Shown here: positions 56,590-64,000 of the stretch, in pieces
Position numbering within the stretch: position 1 is the stretch's first letter
Layout: the number at the start of each line of letters is the position of its first letter
Assembly (NCBI GenBank): GCA_963742955.1
Contig: CAVUOA010000009.1
Span: forward strand, 124,001 to 188,000
Direction: 5' to 3'
DNA: 64,000 nt
Origin: CAVUOA01 sp963742955
Lineage (GTDB): Bacteria > Bacteroidota > Ignavibacteria > Tepidaquicellales > OLB5
Notes under the pieces: generated by a model
What the model saw: the letters and a program-made list of their open reading frames with translations, nothing else
What the model was told of the DNA's origin: nothing
The model's database searches: none
Position numbers and translations under genes: made by a program

Positions 56590-58593
56590 TTGATTGATGT
56601 ATCTGTAATAATAGTCAATTATAATGTCAAAGAATTACTGGGAAATTGCATAAATTCAGTTCTATCATCTACTGGTAAGCTGAAATTGGAAGTAATTGTT
56701 GTTGATAACAATTCATTTGACGGCAGTGCAGATTACATTAATCAAAAATTCAAAAATAATCCTTCCGTAAGACTAATAGAAAGCAAGATTAATCTTGGAT
56801 TTGCCAAAGCAAACAATATTGGAGCTAAAGCTGCAAACGGGAAATACCTCCTGATATTAAATCCTGATACCGTTGTACAGGAAGATACCATTGAGAAAAC
56901 AATTGATTTCTATGAAAAAGACAGCTTATGCGGAGGAGTAAGCTGCAAATTAGTTTTGCCAAACGGAAAGCTCGATTTAGCCTGCAGGAGAAGCTTCCCA
57001 ACTCCTTCAGCATCCATTTACCGCATTTTAGGGCTCAGTAAATTATTTCCACGAAGCAAAATATTTTCCCGCTATAATTTAACATATCTTGATGAAAACG
57101 AGACATATGAAGTTGAAGCCATTTGCGGGGCTTTTATGCTTATAAGAAAGGATATATATGATAAAGTAAACGGTTTCGATGAAGATTATTTTATGTATGG
57201 TGAAGATTTAGACCTGTGTTTCAGAATTAAGAATTCAGGTTATAAAATATTTTACTTTGCAGGTACCAGTACAATTCATTTTAAAGGGGAAAGTACGCGC
57301 AAGAGCAGCCTTTCGTACGTAAATAATTTCTACGGGGCGATGAGGATTTTTGTACAAAAAAACCTTAAAAAGAAGTCTTCTTTGCTTAATATCCTTATCA
57401 GGTTTCTCATTTGGTATAGAGCAGGAATTTCTTATATAGTGCGATTTTTTAAATCATTTTATCCCGCCTTACTGGATGTTTCTCTTATAGTAGCTGCAAT
57501 GCTTATTTCAATCCGGCTAAGATTCGAATTTTTCCCGGTCGAAGCATACCAGGTTCCCATTGTTATATATTGCGTAATATGGCTCTTGTCTCTTTCAATC
57601 ACAGGCTCTTATAAACGCCAGAATCTTCTTTCGTTTGCAAAGCCATTTTATGGAATTATGTTTGGATTTTTTATAAACTCTTCCTTAACGTACTTTTTTA
57701 ATGAGTATGCATTTTCAAGGGTGGTTATTGTAAGAACTACTGCTTATTCATATTTGTTTCTTGCGGTATGGAGGATTTTTATCAGAATGATAAATTTCGC
57801 AAGGATGAAAAATATTTTTGTTCCTAACGGCAATACTGTAATAGTTGGACGGGATATGGAATCAGAAAAATTTCTTCAGAAGCTTAGAATCAGGCTTGAT
57901 ACAGATTATAATATTTTGGGTTATATATCATCAGGGGATAGTTCGAACAATGAATACATAGGAAATCTAAACAACCTGGGTGATATTGTGGCATCAAACA
58001 AGGTTAAAAACGTAATTTTTGTTAAAAGTGCGTTGACTAATCAGCAAATACTTGATTTAATGTGGAAATTAAAGAATTATAATCTGGATTTTAAGATTTT
58101 ATCAAGTGACAGCGATATTTTATTAGGCAAATCTTCATTGGATAAAATTGATGAGATTTACTTAATGCAAATTGAGTATAATATCAATAAGAAATTTAAT
58201 ATATTTGTAAAACGTGTATTCGACTTAATTTTTGGCGTTTTTTGCCTGATTCTAATTTACCCGCTTGTTTTTCTTTATCTTAGAATTGTTGGGGTAAATA
58301 CCGAAAAAAACAGATTCCTTAAGAAAATTATACTTCTTCCGGATGTAATTAAAGGAAAGCTGAGTTTTGTAGGGAGGGCAACTTGGGATACCACTTCGAA
58401 AGGGAAACAATTTCTGGGTAAGAATGGGCTTACGGGATTAGTGCAAATTAATTACTACAAAAAGCCTAGTGAAGAAGAAATTGAGTATTTTAATTATTAT
58501 TACGCCAAAAATCAGTCAATTATTCTTGATATTGAAATCATATTAAAAACAATTTCTTTATTTCTATTCAGCAGGAAAGTAGTTAAATTATGA
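56590..58593 (+). CDS. GT2 glycosyltransferase fused to a degenerate polyprenyl sugar-transferase
   Basis: 667 residues, intact. Residues 1-260 are a complete GT2 domain (VSVIIVNYNVKEL, metal site NPDTVV at 91-96, catalytic YGEDLDLCFR at 203-212). Four helices follow (about 293-400), then a CoA_binding_3 Rossmann domain (411-510, NTVIVGRDMESEKFL). From 538 a sugar-transferase remnant starts with KRVFDLIFGVFCLIL. It keeps counterparts of SIVGPRP (LSFVGRA) and the GLTGLVQI block, but the segment holding KFRTM and the Asp-Glu catalytic pair is missing. It probably transfers one sugar through the GT2 half while the C-terminal half serves as a membrane or lipid-carrier dock. It overlaps accA by 4 bp (ATGA). 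Confidence 0.9.
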   Translation: MIDVSVIIVNYNVKELLGNCINSVLSSTGKLKLEVIVVDNNSFDGSADYINQKFKNNPSVRLIESKINLGFAKANNIGAKAANGKYLLILNPDTVVQEDTIEKTIDFYEKDSLCGGVSCKLVLPNGKLDLACRRSFPTPSASIYRILGLSKLFPRSKIFSRYNLTYLDENETYEVEAICGAFMLIRKDIYDKVNGFDEDYFMYGEDLDLCFRIKNSGYKIFYFAGTSTIHFKGESTRKSSLSYVNNFYGAMRIFVQKNLKKKSSLLNILIRFLIWYRAGISYIVRFFKSFYPALLDVSLIVAAMLISIRLRFEFFPVEAYQVPIVIYCVIWLLSLSITGSYKRQNLLSFAKPFYGIMFGFFINSSLTYFFNEYAFSRVVIVRTTAYSYLFLAVWRIFIRMINFARMKNIFVPNGNTVIVGRDMESEKFLQKLRIRLDTDYNILGYISSGDSSNNEYIGNLNNLGDIVASNKVKNVIFVKSALTNQQILDLMWKLKNYNLDFKILSSDSDILLGKSSLDKIDEIYLMQIEYNINKKFNIFVKRVFDLIFGVFCLILIYPLVFLYLRIVGVNTEKNRFLKKIILLPDVIKGKLSFVGRATWDTTSKGKQFLGKNGLTGLVQINYYKKPSEEEIEYFNYYYAKNQSIILDIEIILKTISLFLFSRKVVKL

Positions 58594-59543
58594 GCGTAAG
58601 AAATGTTCTGGAATTCGAGAAGCCGATTATGGAGCTTGAGCAAAAAATTGAGGAGATGAGGAAGTATTCGGATAGTCTGGATATTTCCAATGAAATTAAC
58701 AAGCTAGAAAAAAAAGTTAATGATTTAAGAACCTCAGTGTATAAAAATTTAACAAGGTGGCAGATAGTTCAGCTGGCCCGTCATCCTGAAAGACCATTCA
58801 GCCTTGACTATATTTATCTTATGACTGATAATTTCATAGAGATGCACGGTGACAGAGCCTACAAAGACGATAAAGCTGTTGTTGGCGGTTTTGCATTTTT
58901 AGGGGATAAGCCCGTTATGATAATTGGTCAGCAAAAAGGAAGAGATACAAAATCTAATATCTACAGAAATTTTGGTATGATGAATCCTGATGGTTACAGG
59001 AAAGCTCTTCGTTTAATGAGGCTGGCTGAAAAGTTTAACCGCCCGATAGTAACCTTAATTGATACTCCAGGCGCAAATCCCGGAATTGAAGCTGAAGAAA
59101 GAGGACAGGCAGAGGCCATTGCCCGCAATATTCAGGAAATGAGCCGCCTGAAAGTCCCCATTGTTGTATCAATCATAGGTGAAGGCGCTTCCGGCGGAGC
59201 ATTTGGAATTGGTGTAGGTGACAGGGTGTTGATGCTGGAATATTGCTGGTATTCGGTTATATCACCTGAATCATGCTCATCAATTTTGTGGAGAAGCTGG
59301 GATTTTAAAGAACAGGCAGCTGATGCTCTTAAGCTCACAGCGCAGGATTTACTTGAACATAAAATTATTGATAAAATAGTGCCCGAACCGATTGGTGGGG
59401 CTCATAGAGACCATAAAGAAGCTGCGGCTATTTTGAAGAAAGCCATTTTAGAAGAATTAAAATCACTTGAGAAGATTGACGGCTCTAAATTTCTTGATAT
59501 GAGAATTAAGAAGTATAGTGCCATGGGTTACTGGGAAGGTTAA
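58590..59543 (+). CDS. accA: Acetyl-CoA carboxylase carboxyltransferase subunit alpha
   Basis: 317 residues. The N-terminal coiled-coil (LEFEKPIMELEQKIEEMRK) and the family blocks ARHPERPFSLDYI, GQQKGRDTKSNIYRNFGM, TLIDTPGANPGIEAEERGQ and IGEGASGGAFGIGVGDRV are present. With AccD (not in the window) it transfers carboxyl from biotin to acetyl-CoA, the committed step of fatty-acid synthesis. The start lies inside the end of the glycosyltransferase fusion (ATGA overlap), so it is translated from the polysaccharide-locus transcript unless an internal promoter exists. Confidence 0.96.
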   Translation: MSVRNVLEFEKPIMELEQKIEEMRKYSDSLDISNEINKLEKKVNDLRTSVYKNLTRWQIVQLARHPERPFSLDYIYLMTDNFIEMHGDRAYKDDKAVVGGFAFLGDKPVMIIGQQKGRDTKSNIYRNFGMMNPDGYRKALRLMRLAEKFNRPIVTLIDTPGANPGIEAEERGQAEAIARNIQEMSRLKVPIVVSIIGEGASGGAFGIGVGDRVLMLEYCWYSVISPESCSSILWRSWDFKEQAADALKLTAQDLLEHKIIDKIVPEPIGGAHRDHKEAAAILKKAILEELKSLEKIDGSKFLDMRIKKYSAMGYWEG

Positions 59544-59546
59544 CAT

Positions 59547-60884
59547 TTGAAAAGGATTAAGTCCTCAACAGGAGCTTATTCAAGCCGGTTTTTGGTAAAA
59601 GGGGGTAAACCACTTCACGGCACTGTAAAATTAAGCGGCGCTAAGAACTCTGCTTCAAAACTCTTTATTTCAACTTTACTTACCGATAAGCCTGTCCGCA
59701 TTTCAAATTGCCCTTGCGGAACTATTGAAATGCATATCACACGCAAGATTTGTGAATCTCTGGGTACGAAGTTTCAAAAATTTACTTCGGGAGAAGTGAT
59801 TCTGCAAACAAAAAGTATTAATGATACTTCTTTTTCTGAAAATTTAGGAATTGTGAACAGGATAGGTGTGCTAATGGCAGGTCCTTTGCTCAGCAGGGCA
59901 GGAGAAGCAAGAATTCCGAAACCCGGCGGTGACCAGATAGGCAAAAGACCAATTGATTTCCATCTTGATGCTTTAAAGAAACTTGGTGCCGATGTAAAAG
60001 AATATGATAAGTATTATGAGCTGAAAACAAAGAAGTTAACCGGTGCCAATATTACGCTTCCCTATCCTTCAGTTGGAGCTACCGAAAACATAATTATTTC
60101 TGCATGCCTTGCCGAAGGCACAACATACCTTAATAATGCTGCGGTTGAGCCTGAAATTATTGATATGATACTGATGCTTCAAAAAATGGGAGCTGTAATT
60201 GATGTTTTAACTGACAGAAGAATCGTCATAAAGGGGGTTGAAAAACTGGGTTCTGCAGTCCACAGGGTTCTGCCTGACCGTCTTGAAGCCGCATCTCTTG
60301 CCAGTGCTGCAATTGCTTCTAAGGGAAGCGTGGTTATTAAGGATGCAAGACAGTGCGATATGATAAGTTTCCTTAACTCAATCAGGCTTATCGGCGCTGA
60401 TTATGAGATACTTGATGATGGTATTAAATTCTTTTACAAAGGGAAACTTAAACCTTTGATGATTGAAACTAATGTGCACCCGGGATTTATGACTGACTGG
60501 CAGCCGCCATTTCTTATACTGCTCACACAAGCTGAAGGTGTTTCAATCATCCATGAAACTGTGTATGAAAACAGGTTTGGCTATGTTGCAGAACTCAAAA
60601 AAATGGGCGCTGATATTGAATTGTATAATACATGCCTTGGCGGTTCGGTATGCCGTTTTGCCAATACAAATTATTCACACAGCGCTGTTATCAAAGGACC
60701 TTCTAAATTAAAAGCTTCAAAAATTACCGTTCCTGATATAAGAGCAGGTTTTTCATACTTAGTTGCAGCAATTCTGGCGAAAGGCGAGAGTATTGTAGAG
60801 GGAGCTCATTATATTGACCGTGGATATGAAAAAATTGATGAGAAGCTTAAAAAGCTTGGTGTAGATATTGAAAGAGCTGATTGA
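59547..60884 (+). CDS. murA: UDP-N-acetylglucosamine 1-carboxyvinyltransferase, Cys-to-Asp variant
   Basis: 445 residues. MurA adds enolpyruvate from PEP to UDP-GlcNAc, the first committed step of peptidoglycan synthesis. Family landmarks are the LSGAKNSA segment with the Lys-Asn pair, GPLLSRAGEARIP, LPYPSVGATENII, TNVHPGFMTDWQ and the C-terminal DIRAGFSYLVAA. In the mobile loop the usual PGGC-x-IG is PGGDQIG: Asp129 (codon 59931-59933) replaces the Cys that fosfomycin alkylates. Such Asp variants occur naturally in mycobacteria, chlamydiae and Borrelia and are active but fosfomycin-insensitive. TTG start 3 bp after the accA stop. Confidence 0.93.
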   Translation: MKRIKSSTGAYSSRFLVKGGKPLHGTVKLSGAKNSASKLFISTLLTDKPVRISNCPCGTIEMHITRKICESLGTKFQKFTSGEVILQTKSINDTSFSENLGIVNRIGVLMAGPLLSRAGEARIPKPGGDQIGKRPIDFHLDALKKLGADVKEYDKYYELKTKKLTGANITLPYPSVGATENIIISACLAEGTTYLNNAAVEPEIIDMILMLQKMGAVIDVLTDRRIVIKGVEKLGSAVHRVLPDRLEAASLASAAIASKGSVVIKDARQCDMISFLNSIRLIGADYEILDDGIKFFYKGKLKPLMIETNVHPGFMTDWQPPFLILLTQAEGVSIIHETVYENRFGYVAELKKMGADIELYNTCLGGSVCRFANTNYSHSAVIKGPSKLKASKITVPDIRAGFSYLVAAILAKGESIVEGAHYIDRGYEKIDEKLKKLGVDIERAD

Positions 60885-60891
60885 TTTTACT

Positions 60892-63346
60892 TTAGTGCTG
60901 TGCTGAAGCTTTTACCGGCAGAAATCTTAAAGAAGTAATCATTGCGATAAGATACATGACTGCAGAAATTATAAAAACAACTCTGAAACCATAGCTCATC
61001 GAAAGCATTACAACCAATATACTTCCAAGAACCGAAAAAAAACCGTTTACTCCCCATGAAAAAGCAGTAAGATACTTTGCTGTATCATCATTTCCGTGAA
61101 TATGTTTTACTCCGTAGGGAAATGGGATTCCCATAAAGAAAGAGGGAATAGCAATTATTACTGCAGAAATTAAAACTCTCATCATAATACTTGCACGTAC
61201 GAGCGCTTCAAATATTATGGGATTAATTATTCCGATAATAATTGTAAGCAAAGCTATGATAACAAAAACGGGAATGATTTTATTTTTGAATAACTTCAAA
61301 ACCCTATCGGATAACATACTGCCTATCCCTGAAAAAATAAGCATAGTAGAAATTACTGTTAGCAGTGTATAAACAGGCTCTCCCAGGAATAGTGTAAATT
61401 TCTGGATTAAACAAATTTCAATCATTATATAACCAAGCCCCAGCGCTGAGAAGTAGAGAATATATTTTCCTTTTTTGATATTTCCCAGTTCCGGATTTTT
61501 TCTGAACTTAATGTAAATTGGTAATAGTATGAAAGCCAGTGAAAATATGACTGCCTGAAGCAGCAATACAACAAGAGTTGATTCTGCAACCGGTTTTTGT
61601 ACCATTGAAATTACTGCCCTGTCTTTCTGGGAAAATGCTTCTTTAATGTTCGTAAAGCTTAAATCACTGAAATTAGTCATGTGCTCAAAGTACGGTTTAT
61701 CATCCGATGCAGGGGTGAGGTTCATCGGGAATTTCTTTATAATCTCGTTCAGGTTATCACTATTAATCAAGTCCTTATATATACCATCCTGCTTGGATGT
61801 GGGGTCATATACGATTTCCAAATTCATCAAAGCTGCCTGTGTTTTAAGAATTTGAATATCAAATTCGTTAAAGCCGTCCTTTTTATAAACAATACCTGTT
61901 AGATAACTCACGTCTTTTTCGAATTCAGACGGAGGTCTCTTGAATATGAAAAAGCTGTTCTTAGAATCAACTCCCGCCATATCGGTATAAACCGATTTTA
62001 TTGTTGTAATCAGGCGAGGTATCTGCGGTTCCGGACGGGTTATGTATAAAATCCCATCAATCTTTAAATGCTGGAGATAATCTTTAATGGCTTCCTTAGT
62101 TAATATATAGTTTTCAACCAGGCTCATTGCACCGCTGGCAGATGCAGATGCTGAAATTGTGTGGGCGCTTATTATTACGTCAAACTTTAATCTCTTTCCG
62201 CGTAAATAGCTTCTGGCGTCATCTGTTATAATACTGACTTTCTTACTCTTTGCAATACCTGTTGTCCAGTTAGGCGCAAAGTTCTTTTTTATGAGGTCAT
62301 TCAGAATTCCGTTAATTTCAACAGCAGTTACAGTTTTAGCATTGTGAGATAACGCAGCCAGAATCTCACCACCTCCTCCTGAACCTACTATGAATACATT
62401 AGCTGTATCTTTTTTCAATATCATTGCAAGGTTCGAGGCGTCCATCGGAGGCGGCAGTGAATCCGTATCCGCAGGTACTTTTGGAATATTTGTAGTAGAG
62501 TTACCTGCGTCAATTATTGCTGTGTAAACAGGGTAATTATCAATCGGCGGCTGGTCATCTTTCATTACATCTACTCTGGAGAATGAATTCCATTCAGTCA
62601 GCAGTTTAAGCTCGGGATTATCTTTTATATATGTTCCGTAGACTTTATTATCAGAAACTCTTATCGGCAGATACTGCTCAGGCTCTGTAAGAAATAACGC
62701 ATTTACCATTATTATTACAAGAGCCCCTATAGTTACCGGAAGTGAATATTTGTTTTTTTCGGAATTAAATATAAGGGAAGCAATTGCAGCAACTGCTGAA
62801 GAAAAAATTATTCCGCCCTGGCCGCCGAATTCAGGGAGTATTAAAATAAATGCAAAACAGCTTAAACCTGCACCAAATAAATCGAAAAAGTAAAGTTTAT
62901 TTATGTGTGTCTTAAATCTGGTGAAAAGCTGTCCTATTATAAGTCCTGCAAGGAAAAAAGGAAGCATTACTGTAAGGTAATATAACGGTAGATATATCCA
63001 CTGAGCCGGTTCAATAAATAAACTGAAAGGGTCAAAAGGGATTTTATTTATTATTACAAAAGATATTAAAATAGATATGCTGTAAAGAACAGATGTTAAT
63101 GACAGAAAATTGTTTACCGAAGCTTTGTTAATTCTGGTTGAAATAACAATCGTAACCCCGCTTATTCCGAAACCCAGAAGCGCGATGCTGATAATCATAA
63201 AAGCAAAATGATACCACAGCGAAACTGAAAGTACCCTGATTAAAGTAAATTCAAGCAATAATACGCTTAAAGAAACCAGCAGTAATGCAACTCTATGTTT
63301 TACAGAAATTTGTTCTTTTGGTAGCTATTATTTGCGGTTTTTTCAT
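60892..63346 (-). CDS. Membrane protein with embedded spermidine-synthase-type domain (one frameshift near start)
   Basis: About 817 residues after repair. Some seven N-terminal helices (LEFTLIRVLSVSLWYHFAF and on), a central spermidine-synthase-fold domain (about 285-440; nucleotide loop FIVGSGGGGEILAAL, acidic AVEINGILNDL, then DDARSYLRG) and a C-terminal bundle of about seven helices. Such membrane spermidine-synthase-like proteins are common in bacteria, and most have no proven activity. The first in-frame ATG is at 63346 if one extra base near 63310 is removed, giving MKKPQIIATKRTISVKHRV; that ATG overlaps the nadB stop by 4 bp (ATGA). Without the repair only a TTG at 63258 is available. 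It ends 7 bp from convergent murA. Confidence 0.82.
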
Positions 63347-64000
63347 TGAATAACTTTATTGGTTATGACTGTATCTTTTAGAAATTTATTGCTTGAATAA
63401 GGGTAATCAGTATTAAAATGAAGTCCTCTTGATTCTTTTCTTTTTAGCGCTGATTTAATAATAAGGTAAGAGATAAGCGCCATATTTCTCAGTTCGATTA
63501 ATTCTCTGTTAACCTTGGTCTTTTTATAGAAGTTTTCAAGCTCATTCTTTATCAATTCTATTCTTCTCAGTGCCCTGTTTAATCTCAAGTCCGAACGTAC
63601 AATCCCGACATAATTAGACATTATTTGCTTTATCTCTGTTTTATTTTGAGAAATCAAAACCCATTCCTCAGAATTAACTGTTCCGCTCTCATCCCAAACT
63701 GGAATATTTTCCGCATTAATTGATTTAATCTGATTTTTTCCTTTGAAATACTTTTGGCAGTCGATACTTGCTCTATCGGCAAACACCAGCGCCTCAAGAA
63801 GTGAATTAGATGCCAGCCTGTTGGCTCCATGCACACCGGTCATAGCGGATTCGCCCAGCACATAGAGATTATTCAAAGTAGTTCTGCCGTTCAAGTCACT
63901 TACAATACCGCCGCAAATATAATGTGCTGCCGGTACCACAGGGATGAAATCTTTTGATATGTCAATTCCCGCATCAAGACATTTATTGTATATGTGGGGG
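63343..64000 (-). CDS. nadB: L-aspartate oxidase, 3' part (continues past the window)
   Basis: The frame stays open to base 64000, so only the C-terminal 218 residues or so are seen. The fumarate-reductase/aspartate-oxidase signatures are present: VVPAAHYICGGIVSDLNGRT, NLYVLGESAMTGVHGANRL and ASNSLLEALVFADRAS, followed by the helical C-terminal domain with NYVGIVRSDLRLNRALRRI and a SRGLHFNTDYP end. The enzyme is FAD-dependent and oxidises aspartate to iminoaspartate, the first step of de novo NAD synthesis with NadA. It is translationally coupled to the downstream membrane protein by an ATGA overlap. Confidence 0.93.
   Translation of the reverse strand, partial: PHIYNKCLDAGIDISKDFIPVVPAAHYICGGIVSDLNGRTTLNNLYVLGESAMTGVHGANRLASNSLLEALVFADRASIDCQKYFKGKNQIKSINAENIPVWDESGTVNSEEWVLISQNKTEIKQIMSNYVGIVRSDLRLNRALRRIELIKNELENFYKKTKVNRELIELRNMALISYLIIKSALKRKESRGLHFNTDYPYSSNKFLKDTVITNKVIQ

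Overview
The window is an AT-rich bacterial chromosome segment from the Bacteroidota/Chlorobiota side of the FCB group, most likely an Ignavibacteria-like lineage. The main evidence is a secreted protein ending in a type IX secretion (T9SS) sorting domain of the YPNPFNP type (29581-30399), a DUF2723 membrane protein, frequent TTG starts, and Cph1/Rcp1-style and receiver-headed kinases. This placement is inferred from protein character, not from a marker phylogeny.

Layout. 1-8 kb: a DUF2723 membrane protein, an orphan ParA ATPase and valS in a tightly overlapping run, then initiator tRNA-Met on the minus strand and alaS. Small palindromic repeats surround alaS and one lies inside it. 8-17 kb: a sugar nucleotidyltransferase, a short-chain dehydrogenase with corA, a deoxyhypusine-synthase homologue, an enoyl-CoA hydratase, a GT-C-like membrane protein, an AI-2E-type permease, dut and a DUF4190 protein. 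17-22 kb: six minus-strand genes, all carrying receiver domains (three single-domain receivers, one NarL-type regulator, two kinases that begin with a receiver). 22-26 kb: a three-gene run encoding a four-helix inner-membrane protein with a coiled coil, a single-span periplasmic protein and a predicted outer-membrane barrel. I propose this as a divergent GldL/GldM-type trans-envelope machine. 26-29.5 kb: nuoC-D-E-F alone. 29.5-32.5 kb: two secreted proteins, one with the T9SS domain and one with five FN3-like repeats and a dockerin-like end. 33-41.5 kb: proS, a GT-C protein, maf, a flippase-like membrane protein, a stand-alone B12-binding subunit, a phosphohexomutase and a Wza-type exporter.

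41.5-58.6 kb is an exopolysaccharide/O-antigen type locus. It holds a chain-length regulator, an O-antigen ligase/polymerase, a MurJ-family flippase, several GT2 and GT4 glycosyltransferases, an epimerase, a methyltransferase, a polyprenyl-phosphate sugar transferase, a DegT aminotransferase and a polyprenol-phosphate mannose synthase. It ends with an unusual GT2/sugar-transferase fusion. The fusion overlaps accA, which is followed by murA (active-site Cys replaced by Asp), a membrane spermidine-synthase-fold protein and the 3' part of nadB.

Sequence quality is uneven. Many genes, including the essential valS and alaS, are split by single-base indels. In nearly every case I could resolve by hand, removing one base restores the frame, which points to insertion-type consensus errors and not gene decay. 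Damage is light from 13 to 41 kb, moderate in valS/alaS and at 41.5-53 kb, and extreme at 45.7-48.4 kb. In the split genes, coordinates span the inferred whole gene.
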